Positions 5,085-12,083 of a stretch of 12,661 nt of DNA are shown one piece after another; position 1 is the stretch's first letter; each line of letters opens with the position of its first letter. The notes below the pieces were generated by a model. The model did not search any database. It was not told the DNA's origin and worked only from the letters and a program-made list of their open reading frames with translations. The position numbers and the translations under genes were made by a program. Where the stretch lies: the NCBI GenBank assembly GCA_035997675.1, contig DASYIJ010000116.1, positions 1-12,661 of the forward strand. Direction: 5' to 3'. This stretch comes from JALYZC01 sp035997675. GTDB lineage: Bacteria; Actinomycetota; Thermoleophilia; Solirubrobacterales; Solirubrobacteraceae.

Positions 5085-6428
5085 CTAGGCCACGGGCAGG
5101 CGAACCCGGAAGCGCCCACCGGGACCCGGTTCGACGCTGACGGTGCCGTCCGCGGCATGCGCCAGGCGCCGCGCCAGGGAGAGGCCGAGGCCGGCGCCGG
5201 CGCCGGCCTGCCCGTTGCCCGCCGCGGCGCCGCGCACGCCCGGCTCGAAGATCCGCTCGGCATCCGCGGCATCGACCCCGGGTCCGTCGTCGATCACGTC
5301 GAACACGACGACGCCGTCGTCCGCGCGGACGGAGACCCGCACGCTGCTGTCCCCGTAGCGGCAGGCGTTCTCGACCAGGGGGCTGAGGATGCGCTCGATC
5401 AGGTCGGCGTCCACCCCGACGCGCGGGCCCGCCGCCGGCGCGTCCAGCTCGAGCGCGACGTTTCGTCGCTCGGCGAGCGGCGCGCACGTCGACACGGCTC
5501 GGTCCGCGGCGGCGCGGGCGTCGCTGGTGCCGCGCGGCCCGGCCTCGCTGCGCGCGGCGGCGACGAGCGCGTCGACGGCGCGGGTCATCTGCGCGGCGTC
5601 CTCGAGGATCGCGGTGAGGGACTCGCGATAGCCGGGCTCGTCGCGCGGGTGGCGCAGCGCGAGCTCGGCCCGCGCCGAGAGGCGCGACAGCGGGGTGCGC
5701 AGTTCGTGGGACAGCTCGGCGGAGAAGCGCTGTTCGTGGCGCAGGCCGGCGGCCAGCCGCTCGAGCAGCCGGTCGAGCGTGGCCGCGAGCTCGGTGAGCT
5801 CGTCCCTGGGCTCCCCGAGCCCGAAGCGCCGGTCGAGGTCGTGCTCGCTCCATTCCGCCGCCTGCTGGGTCATCTCGGCGACCGGGCGCAGCGCGGCGCC
5901 GACGAGCCAGCGCGCCAGCAGCGTGACGCCGGCCAGGACGATGAGCCCGAGGATGATGGAGGACACGAGCGCGATGCGCGCGGTCCGCTGGTAGGGCTGA
6001 AGCGACACGCCCGCGACGACGGTCCCGAGACGGCGGCCTCGCCGCACGACCGGCACGGCGTACAGGCGCGTCGACCCGACCTCGAGCGTGCGGCGCTTGC
6101 CGCCGACGAGACCGCTCGCGGCCCCATCGAGGCGGGCCGGAACTCGCGGGTGCTCCAGCGCCCGGGTGCCCGCGAAGACCCACACCTGGCTGTCCAGCGC
6201 CGCATCGTCGGGCGATTCGACTGCGACCAGCCGGCCGTCGACGACCTGCAGCGTCGAGAGCTCCGCCGAGACCCGGCTGTGCAGCAGGTTGTTCGCGTCG
6301 CTCGAGAGCCGTGCGTCGAGGAAGACGTTGAAGGCGAGGATCGTGACGGCCAGCGCGCCGGTCACGGACAGCAGGACCGCGGCGAGCAGCCGTCCCCGCA
6401 GTCCCGCGGAGCGCAGCCGCGATCTCAT
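5085..6428 (-). CDS. Membrane sensor histidine kinase (HAMP-HisKA-HATPase_c)
   Basis: The ATG at 6428 overlaps the response-regulator stop as ATGA, giving 447 residues; in-frame starts further upstream lie inside the regulator gene and are rejected. Domains in order: transmembrane helix 14-37; an extracytoplasmic sensor of about 110 residues (38-149) with a PAS/Cache-like strand pattern ending YAVPVVRRGRRLGTVVAGVSL; transmembrane helix 152-176; HAMP about 177-230; HisKA with SHELRTPLSRL and phospho-acceptor H241; ATPase domain with N box LVENACRYG (N354), G1 box DDGPGVD (380-386), F box ERIFEPG (391-397) and G2 box GAGLGLSLA (411-419). All catalytic residues are intact. It autophosphorylates and passes phosphate to the adjacent OmpR-type regulator. 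The signal is unknown; coupling with an FtsX-type ABC operon suggests envelope stress or an antimicrobial compound. The TAG stop is followed by a putative regulator box. Confidence 0.96.
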   Translation of the reverse strand: MRSRLRSAGLRGRLLAAVLLSVTGALAVTILAFNVFLDARLSSDANNLLHSRVSAELSTLQVVDGRLVAVESPDDAALDSQVWVFAGTRALEHPRVPARLDGAASGLVGGKRRTLEVGSTRLYAVPVVRRGRRLGTVVAGVSLQPYQRTARIALVSSIILGLIVLAGVTLLARWLVGAALRPVAEMTQQAAEWSEHDLDRRFGLGEPRDELTELAATLDRLLERLAAGLRHEQRFSAELSHELRTPLSRLSARAELALRHPRDEPGYRESLTAILEDAAQMTRAVDALVAAARSEAGPRGTSDARAAADRAVSTCAPLAERRNVALELDAPAAGPRVGVDADLIERILSPLVENACRYGDSSVRVSVRADDGVVVFDVIDDGPGVDAADAERIFEPGVRGAAAGNGQAGAGAGLGLSLARRLAHAADGTVSVEPGPGGRFRVRLPVA

Positions 6429-7096
6429 CGGATCGAATAGCCGACGCCGTGCACCGTCTTGATCTCCGGCGCGGCGCCGAGCCCACGCAGCTTGCGCCGC
6501 AGGCGGGCGATGTAGGTGTCGAGGGTGTTGTCGTGAACCATGGCGCCCGGCGGCCATCCCGCGCGCACGAGCTCGTGACGGCGCACGGCGTCCCCCGGCC
6601 GCGCGGCCAGGGCCGCCAGGAGGCGGAACTCGGTCGGGGTCAGATCGGCCCGCTCGTCTCCGGCGAGGACCGCGTGGGCCACCGGGTCGAGGCGCAGGCC
6701 CCCGACCTCGGTCGCGCTCTCGCCGTCCGGGCGCGCGCGGCGCAGAAGCGCCCGCAGGCGCACGATGACCTCGGAGAAGGCGAAGGGCTTCGTGACGTAG
6801 TCGTCACCACCCGCCTCGAAGCCGGACAGCCGGTCCGGCAGCGAATCGCGCGCCGTGAGGAACAGCACGGGCGCCTGGATGCCCTGTGCCCGCAGCGCCT
6901 GGCAGAGATCGCGGCCGTCGCTGTCGGGAAGACCGACGTCGATGATCAGCGCATCGGGAGGCTGGCTCGCGGCCCGATCGAGCAGCTCGTGGCCGGTGGC
7001 GACGCCCTGGGCGGCGAAGCCCTCATCGCGCAGCCCGCGCACGAGCACGTCGCGCAGCTCGGTGTCGTCTTCGACGATGAGCACATGAGGGTCCAT
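6425..7096 (-). CDS. OmpR/PhoB-family DNA-binding response regulator
   Basis: This 223-residue protein has a receiver domain (1-118) and a winged-helix output domain (about 128-223). The receiver carries the acidic pair D10/D11, phospho-acceptor D53 (IIDVGLPDSDG), T81, and K103 in the VTKPF motif. The effector domain has the family pattern LTPTEFRLLAALAARPG (152-168), the recognition-helix stretch DNTLDTYIARLRRKL (189-203) and the closing hairpin VHGVGYSIR. Such regulators dimerise when phosphorylated and bind direct repeats with about 11-bp spacing, of which two good candidates exist here (12064-12081 and 5046-5062). The ATG at 7096 is preceded by GGGAGG with a short 3-nt gap. The stop overlaps the kinase start (ATGA), so the pair is translationally coupled. 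It begins 28 bp after the zinc-ribbon gene and is probably in the same operon as the ABC transporter. Confidence 0.96.
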   Translation of the reverse strand: MDPHVLIVEDDTELRDVLVRGLRDEGFAAQGVATGHELLDRAASQPPDALIIDVGLPDSDGRDLCQALRAQGIQAPVLFLTARDSLPDRLSGFEAGGDDYVTKPFAFSEVIVRLRALLRRARPDGESATEVGGLRLDPVAHAVLAGDERADLTPTEFRLLAALAARPGDAVRRHELVRAGWPPGAMVHDNTLDTYIARLRRKLRGLGAAPEIKTVHGVGYSIR

Positions 7097-7124
7097 GAGC
7101 CTCCCGAAGGTAGCGCGTGCGGCC

Positions 7125-7295
7125 CTACGCCTTGGACGACGGCGACCACCGGTCGTGGCTCCCGCGCCGTCTCAGGACGCCCCGGCAGCGCGGGCACCGC
7201 GTCCCCCGTTCGACGAGGTTCGGGACCGAGCTGTAGTAGGTGCGCGCGCAGTCGGCACAGCGGTAGGCCAGCTCGGCCGGCGGCTTGCCGGTCAT
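7125..7295 (-). CDS. Zinc-ribbon microprotein coupled to the ABC permease
   Basis: The 56-residue frame starts at ATG 7295, which overlaps the permease stop as ATGA, and ends at TAG 7125. It contains two knuckles, RCADC (C13, C16) and RCPRC (C34, C37), with 17 residues between the pairs, and a basic C-terminal tail (RGVLRRRGSHDRW). This is the layout of a treble-clef/zinc-ribbon domain that binds one zinc. The TYYSSVPNLVERGTRCP stretch between the knuckles resembles small FmdB-like or rubredoxin-like ribbons, but I do not assign a family. No membrane segment is present, so it should be cytoplasmic. The stop/start overlap and clean codon bias argue that it is a real gene. Its place between transporter and two-component system suggests a regulatory or assembly role, which is inference only. 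Confidence 0.8.
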   Translation of the reverse strand: MTGKPPAELAYRCADCARTYYSSVPNLVERGTRCPRCRGVLRRRGSHDRWSPSSKA

Positions 7296-10003
7296 TCGTC
7301 GCGCAGGAGCTGCCCCAGCGGCAGGCGCCGGAGCCCGCGGCCGGCCAGCACCACCGCGACCAGCGTCGCCAGCGCCGCGGCGCCGAACATGCCGCCGAGG
7401 AACCCCCACGGCACGGCGAGGTGGTCCGGCGGAGGATCGAAGACGTGTTGCAGCATGGCGACGAGCATCTCCGCGAGCAGCCAGCCGAGCAGCGCCGCGA
7501 GGGCGGTGGCCGCGACCAGCACGATCGCCGCCTCGCTCCAGACGTAGGCGGCGATCTCGCGCACCGACGCGCCCACGGCGGCCATCGTCGCGAACTCCCG
7601 CCGGCGCTCGTACATGCCCAGCGCGATGAGGAGTGCCATCGCCGCGGCGGCGAGGAGGATCACGAAGGCCCGCTCGATCGAGGTGACGCCGGACAGGTCG
7701 ACCGTCGTGATCGAGCTGACGGTCTGGGCCGACTGCTGGCGGATGTTCTTCACCTGCGTGCCCTCGCCGCCGGTGGCGGCGGCGACGCGGCTCGCGACCG
7801 CCGGCGGGTCGCCGTTGGCCTTCGCGAACACCACGTTCGGTCCCCCGCCGTGGTCGGCGGCCTGCAGGTAGGACAGGTTCGCCACCATGAAGGAGTCCTT
7901 GGGCGCCGACGGGAACTCCTGCACGATCCCGGCGACGTGGAAGTTGACGACGTGGAACTTGCCCGTCTGGCGGTCGAGCACCCGCAGCCGCAGCAGGTCG
8001 CCGCGGACGACCGAGTAGTCCTTGATTGTCTCCTTCGACACGAGGATCCCGTCGGGAGTGGCCCGCAGCCGGGCCAGCGCACCCTGGGCGGTGTCGCCGA
8101 TGAAGTAGGAGTCGCGCAGGGTCGTCGCGTTGCCGAGTGTCGCCGCGTTGACCCCGTAGGTGTCCTGGAGGTCGGGCCCGACGTAGGCATAGGAGTGCTC
8201 CACGGCGCTGGTGGCGGCCACGCCGGGCACACCCGCGACCTTGGACGCCAGGTTGTGCTGCTGCGCCACTCCGGGCGGGGCGGTCGCGACCACGTCCGCG
8301 CCGAGCGTCAGCTGCGCGTCGACGTTGACCTGCTGGTTGTAGGTCGCCGCGAAGATCCCCAGGTTCACCCCGAAGGCCAGCAGCAGGCCGACGGCGAGCA
8401 GCCCCCGGTTGATCGCGGGTCCTCGCCGGCCTGCACTCGTGAGGATGAAGCTCGAGTCGCTCGCCTTCCCCCGGCTCAGGACCCGGCGCATCAGCGCGAG
8501 GCCGCGGCCCAGCACCCGGCCGCGCAGGCGCACGAGGAGGAGCGCGGCCCCGATCCACAGCAGTGCAGGCGCGAAGAACATGTAGACCGACAGCGACAGG
8601 GTCGGGTTGGAGTCCGGGTTCACGACGGCCGAGAAACCGGTGCTCGCGGTCAGCCAGTAGATGAGCCCGCTTGCGATCAGGCAGGCGACGTCGAGGTAGA
8701 GCCGCTGCCACAGCGGCCGGGACTCGCGCTGCGCGCTGCGCCGCGCGGCGACGACGCTCTTACGCCAGACCGACGCGGTGGCGGCCAGCCGAGCGACCAG
8801 AGCGCCGCCGACGGCCAGGGCCAGGCAGACGAGGATCGTGACGACGACCCGGCCGGCGCTGGCGTCGATGCCGCCGGTGACGAGCGTGTCGGTTGCCAGG
8901 AAGGCGAGGCCAGCTCCGACCAGGCCGGCGAGCAGTCCGATCACGCCGCTCTCGATGCCGGCCAGGGCGATGAGGTCGCGCCGGCTCGCGCCCCGCGCCC
9001 GGAGCAGCGCCAGGTCACGGCGATCGCGCTCGACGGTCCCCAGCGCGGCAAGGTAGGCGAGGCCGAGCGCGATCAGCGCCCCGGGCACCGCCAGCATGAT
9101 GTACAGCGCCTCGGCGTACAGCGCGTCCCCGGATGCCGTCGTGAGCTGCTCGGCGAGGTTGTCGACGAACTGGACCTGGCCGGGGAGGGAGCGCTCGGCG
9201 CGGCGCCGGAGCTGCTCGGCCTGGGTCAGGGCCTGGCTGGGGCTCTGGCCGAGCTGACCCTGGTCGACCTGGACCTGAACCTGCCACTGGATGCCCTGCT
9301 GCGCGCCCGGGACCGCGGAGCTGCCGGCGTTCGCCTGCGTGATTGCGTGCAGTGACGGCGCGAGGGTCTGCGCGAAGGTGGCGATCGGCATCACGACGAC
9401 GTCCGCCGGCGGCTGGGCGGCCGCCGGGCCGGCGCGGGGATCCAGGGGCTGGAAGAGCTTGTCGCCCGCGGTCACGACCGCGATGCCGCTGACCTTGAAG
9501 GACTGCGGGGGAGCGTTCGCGCGCACGACGAGGCTGACCCGGTCGCCGATCCGGGCCTGCAGCGTGGAGGCGAGCTGCTGATCGAGGACGACCTGCCCCG
9601 GCAGGAGCGATCCCTGCAGGTAGCGGAAGGTGTGGAAGCGGGTCGCGTAGTCGGGGGGAACGGCGAGGACGGAGCTGGCCCCGGCGCTGGTGGTGCCGCG
9701 CGGCCCGCTGTGGGTCGCGCCGGTCAGCGGCGCGGTCGCGGCCGGCGCGGATTGCTTGACCCCGCGCTGCGCGGCCACGTCGGCCGCCACCCGGCCGGCC
9801 TGCTGGTAGGAGCCCACCGGGCCCTGCCAGTGGAGGGGCACGCTGCGCACGGCGCTGGAGGTCATAGTGCGCAGCGAGGCGCCCACGAACAGCAGCATCG
9901 CGCCGAGGAGCGCGACGGCGAGCGACAGGACGAGGATGCGGACCAGCGTGCGACCCGGAGCCGCCCGCATGCCGGCGAACGCCAGTGCGGCGGCGGCCCT
10001 CAT
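7292..10003 (-). CDS. ABC transporter permease with two FtsX units (MacB/LolC-type)
   Basis: This 903-residue membrane protein shows ten predicted helices, near residues 22-42, 300-321, 349-371, 386-408, 436-452, 473-491, 536-554, 777-797, 819-845 and 866-887. Two large extracytoplasmic domains (about 43-299 and 555-776) each precede an FtsX unit. The FtsX coupling-helix motif appears twice in recognisable form: ERDRRDLALLRARGASRRDL (325-344) and ERRREFATMAAVGASVREI (799-817). It is thus an internally duplicated permease that can act as a full transmembrane pair in one chain. Family members work as mechanotransmitters or move lipids, lipoproteins or peptides across the membrane; the substrate here is unknown. 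ATG 10003 overlaps the ATPase stop (ATGA) and has GAGGAG 8 nt upstream. Its own stop overlaps the zinc-ribbon start. Confidence 0.95.
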   Translation of the reverse strand: MRAAAALAFAGMRAAPGRTLVRILVLSLAVALLGAMLLFVGASLRTMTSSAVRSVPLHWQGPVGSYQQAGRVAADVAAQRGVKQSAPAATAPLTGATHSGPRGTTSAGASSVLAVPPDYATRFHTFRYLQGSLLPGQVVLDQQLASTLQARIGDRVSLVVRANAPPQSFKVSGIAVVTAGDKLFQPLDPRAGPAAAQPPADVVVMPIATFAQTLAPSLHAITQANAGSSAVPGAQQGIQWQVQVQVDQGQLGQSPSQALTQAEQLRRRAERSLPGQVQFVDNLAEQLTTASGDALYAEALYIMLAVPGALIALGLAYLAALGTVERDRRDLALLRARGASRRDLIALAGIESGVIGLLAGLVGAGLAFLATDTLVTGGIDASAGRVVVTILVCLALAVGGALVARLAATASVWRKSVVAARRSAQRESRPLWQRLYLDVACLIASGLIYWLTASTGFSAVVNPDSNPTLSLSVYMFFAPALLWIGAALLLVRLRGRVLGRGLALMRRVLSRGKASDSSFILTSAGRRGPAINRGLLAVGLLLAFGVNLGIFAATYNQQVNVDAQLTLGADVVATAPPGVAQQHNLASKVAGVPGVAATSAVEHSYAYVGPDLQDTYGVNAATLGNATTLRDSYFIGDTAQGALARLRATPDGILVSKETIKDYSVVRGDLLRLRVLDRQTGKFHVVNFHVAGIVQEFPSAPKDSFMVANLSYLQAADHGGGPNVVFAKANGDPPAVASRVAAATGGEGTQVKNIRQQSAQTVSSITTVDLSGVTSIERAFVILLAAAAMALLIALGMYERRREFATMAAVGASVREIAAYVWSEAAIVLVAATALAALLGWLLAEMLVAMLQHVFDPPPDHLAVPWGFLGGMFGAAALATLVAVVLAGRGLRRLPLGQLLRDE

Positions 10004-10707
10004 CGCTGCTTCTCCTCGGTGGTCACGCGGCCCTCGGCCAGGCAGACGACGCGCTGGGCGCGGGCCGCGACGTCGACGTCATGCGTGGCGATCGCCAGCG
10101 CGAAGCCGAGCTCGTCCCACAGGGCATCGATCATGTCGAGCACGCGCGTACCGGTATCGGAGTCGAGCTGCCCCGTCGGCTCGTCGCAGAGCAGGAGCTC
10201 CGCCTGCTGGGCGACGGCGCGGGCGATGGCCACGCGCTGGCGCTCGCCACCCGACAGCTCGGCCGGCAGGGAGTCGCGCTTGCCCGCCAGGCCGACGAGC
10301 TCGAGCAGCTCGGCCGGCGTGAACTTCGGGTCGCCGTGGCCCTCGGCGCGGTGCGCCGCAAAGGCCACGTTCTCCTCCGCGGTGAAGTACGGCAGCAGGT
10401 TCGCGCCCTGGAACACATAGGCGATCCCGGCGGCACGTGCGCGTCCCCGCGCGGCGGCGTCGAGGGTGGACAGCGGCTCGTCGTGCCAGCGTACCTCGCC
10501 GTGCGAGGGAGCGATCAGCCCGCCGAGCACGTGCAGGAGCGTGGTCTTCCCCGAGCCCGACGTGCCCCACAGCGCGACCGTGTCGCCCGCCTGGATCGCG
10601 AGATCGACGTCGCGCAGCGCGGTCACCTCCGCGTCCCCGGCGCCGTAGACGACCGACACCTCGCGGCACGCGGCGAGCGGCGAGCCGGTGGTCGCGGCGA
10701 CGCTCAC
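10000..10707 (-). CDS. ABC transporter ATP-binding protein (MacB/LolD family), second subunit
   Basis: This 235-residue ATPase has Walker A GTSGSGKTT (48-56), Q-loop Q100, signature LSGGERQRVAIARA (151-164), Walker B LLLCDEPT (171-178), D-loop GQLDSD, and switch histidine H209 in IATHD. All residues needed for hydrolysis are present. The start is GTG 10707, overlapping the previous ATPase stop as GTGA; there is no good Shine-Dalgarno, so translation probably depends on coupling. It ends in an ATGA overlap with the permease. With the upstream, clearly different ATPase it may form a heterodimer on the fused permease. MacB/LolD-like sequence features (DEPTGQLDS; the VFQGANLLPYFTAEENV region after the Q-loop) support the family. 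Confidence 0.96.
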   Translation of the reverse strand: MSVAATTGSPLAACREVSVVYGAGDAEVTALRDVDLAIQAGDTVALWGTSGSGKTTLLHVLGGLIAPSHGEVRWHDEPLSTLDAAARGRARAAGIAYVFQGANLLPYFTAEENVAFAAHRAEGHGDPKFTPAELLELVGLAGKRDSLPAELSGGERQRVAIARAVAQQAELLLCDEPTGQLDSDTGTRVLDMIDALWDELGFALAIATHDVDVAARAQRVVCLAEGRVTTEEKQR

Positions 10708-11423
10708 CGAACCGCCCGCCCGTCGCGGATCTCGATGACCCGGTCGGCCGCGCGAGCCACGACGTCGGAGTGGCTCACGACCACGACGGTCGAGCCGAAG
10801 TCGCGTCGCAGTCGGGCGAAGCCGTCGAGAACGGCGCGCTCGTTGACGCTGTCCAGCTCACCGGTCGGCTCGTCGGCCAGCACCAGCCGCGCCTCGCGGG
10901 CCGCCGCCGCGGCGATGGCCACCCGCTGCTGCTCCCCGCCCGAGAGCGCGTGGACGGGATGGTCGTAGCGCTGGGCCAGTCCGAAGGCATCCAGGGCGGA
11001 GCGGGCCCGCCGCATGGCGTCGGCGCCGTCCGCCAGCGTCAACGCGACGCGCACGTTGTCCTCGGCCGACAGGGCCGACCACAGGTTGTCGGACTGGAAG
11101 ACCATGGCGAGCGTGCGCGCCCGGTAGCGCGCAAGGTCGGCCTCCGCGAGCCCGCTGAGCGGGTCGCCGAACGCCCGAACCTCGCCCGCAGTCGGGCGAT
11201 CGAGCCCTCCGGCGAGCGCGAGGAAGGTGCTCTTCCCCGATCCCGACGGCCCCCACACGGCGACGAATTCGCCGCGCTCGATGCGCACGTCGAGGCCCCG
11301 CAGGGCGACCGTCTCGACCGGGCCCGAGCGATAGATCCGGAACACGTCGTGGAACTCGAGGGCCGGCCAGTCGACCGTCTCCGGCGCCGCCTCGGGCTCG
11401 ACGTACAGGCTCCTCACTGCCAA
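10704..11423 (-). CDS. ABC transporter ATP-binding protein (MacB/LolD family), first subunit
   Basis: This 239-residue ATPase has Walker A GPSGSGKST (58-66), Q-loop Q110, signature LSGGEQQRVAIAAA (160-173), Walker B LVLADEPT (180-187), GELDS D-loop and switch histidine H218 (VVSHSD). All catalytic residues are intact. I chose TTG 11423 because GGGAG lies 6 nt before it. A GTG at 11417 would give the 4-bp GTGA overlap with the lipoprotein stop seen at other junctions of this operon, and is equally possible (237 residues). Relative to the second ATPase it has about nine extra N-terminal residues. The two ATPases differ widely in sequence, so they are not a recent duplication. It most likely powers the FtsX-type permease downstream. 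Confidence 0.95.
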   Translation of the reverse strand: MAVRSLYVEPEAAPETVDWPALEFHDVFRIYRSGPVETVALRGLDVRIERGEFVAVWGPSGSGKSTFLALAGGLDRPTAGEVRAFGDPLSGLAEADLARYRARTLAMVFQSDNLWSALSAEDNVRVALTLADGADAMRRARSALDAFGLAQRYDHPVHALSGGEQQRVAIAAAAAREARLVLADEPTGELDSVNERAVLDGFARLRRDFGSTVVVVSHSDVVARAADRVIEIRDGRAVR

Positions 11424-12040
11424 CGGAAGCTCCCGATCATCTTGCGATAGGCGTCGACGTTGTCCACGCCCTTGGGTGTTCCGAGGTCGGCGATCGCGTA
11501 GCGCCCGGCGGTCGGGAGCACGTAGCGGTCGACGAGGAGCAGGACGCGCTTGCCGGTCACCGGGTTCGCGGCGCTCTGCGTCGAGTAGGAGATCTTGATG
11601 GCCGGCCGTCCGCCGACGGTGACCGAGCTCGGCGCGCCGGCCTGGAGCGAGGGGGTGGTCCGCTTCTCGCCGGCCAGTGCCTGGGCCGCGGCCGCCGCGG
11701 TCGGCGCGGTCCCGCTCCGAACCACGATGTGCACGAGGTTGCTCTTGTCCTGCAGCGTGACGTCGGAGCCTCCGCCGCGCTGCACCCAGCCCTCCGGATA
11801 TTGCATGGAGTAGCGGGCGCCGGCGTCGCGAAGCGTTATGAAGGCCTGGTTGTCCGGGATGTCGCCGGTGGCGGCCGATTTCGCCTCGGCCGAGAGCGCG
11901 CCGGGCGACCCTCCGCTCGTGGCGGCGCCGCCGGACGCGGCGGACGTCGAAGAGCCGGAACCCGAGGACCCGCAGCCGGCGGCGGTGAGCGCCACGCCCG
12001 CGAACAGCGCCGCGGACAGGGAGACGATGGATCGCTGCAT
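11414..12040 (-). CDS. Lipoprotein with PsbP/Mog1-like domain, first gene of the ABC operon
   Basis: The ATG at 12040 gives a 208-residue protein with a lipoprotein signal peptide: basic N-terminus, hydrophobic core and lipobox LTAAGC with C23. A Ser/Gly/Ala-rich linker (24-57) leads to a globular domain of about 150 residues. That domain opens with DNQAFITLRDAGARYSMQYPEGW (63-85) and ends DAYRKMIGSFRW, a layout like the PsbP/Mog1/DUF1795 fold; this is recognition by pattern and moderately sure. It should be tethered to the outer face of the membrane and could present substrate or sense signals for the transporter. The stop overlaps or abuts the first ATPase start. No ribosome binding site precedes the ATG, and the predicted -10 ends 7 nt upstream, suggesting a leaderless mRNA. 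Longer upstream starts would overlap the exported protein gene and are rejected. Confidence 0.87.
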   Translation of the reverse strand: MQRSIVSLSAALFAGVALTAAGCGSSGSGSSTSAASGGAATSGGSPGALSAEAKSAATGDIPDNQAFITLRDAGARYSMQYPEGWVQRGGGSDVTLQDKSNLVHIVVRSGTAPTAAAAAQALAGEKRTTPSLQAGAPSSVTVGGRPAIKISYSTQSAANPVTGKRVLLLVDRYVLPTAGRYAIADLGTPKGVDNVDAYRKMIGSFRWQ

Positions 12041-12047
12041 GGCCGGC

Positions 12048-12081
12048 AGAATGGCGCCGCCCCCCTGAACATCTCCTGAAC
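12048..12081 (-). promoter_or_regulatory. Putative response-regulator box and promoter of the ABC/two-component operon
   Basis: Read on the minus strand, GTTCAGG (12081-12075) repeats exactly at 12070-12064, an 11-bp period. Ten bases after the second copy stands CATTCT (12053-12048), a weak -10 matching three of six positions. The predicted start of transcription falls at or next to the lipoprotein ATG. The box sits 2 bp behind the stop codon of the preceding exported protein. The spacing is identical to that of the box before the glycosyltransferase gene. Confidence 0.55.
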
Positions 12082-12083
12082 GG

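Noticed and set aside
5187..5212. GCCGGC tandem repetition in the kinase gene as a repeat element
   Set aside because: It encodes the Gly/Ala-rich G2 box and preceding linker; the repetition follows from GC-rich Gly and Ala codons.
5070..6440. Plus-strand open frame of 456 codons opposite the histidine kinase
   Set aside because: Antisense to a complete kinase with intact H, N, G1 and G2 boxes; product is biased and motif-free.
4066..6486. Minus-strand open frame of 806 codons spanning the kinase and glycosyltransferase
   Set aside because: It is a shifted frame over two real genes and their 108-bp gap; its sequence is Arg/Ala/Pro-rich without motifs.
6429..6557. Longer N-terminus for the histidine kinase
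   Set aside because: The added 43 residues are a shadow of the regulator's winged-helix domain; the ATG at 6428 gives the ATGA overlap and starts just before the first membrane helix.
6449..9355. Very long plus-strand open frame (968 codons) opposite the regulator, zinc ribbon and permease
   Set aside because: It is antisense to genes with complete domain signatures, and its product is a low-complexity Arg/Gly/Asp/His-rich sequence with no recognisable motif. Long antisense frames are expected in GC-rich DNA.
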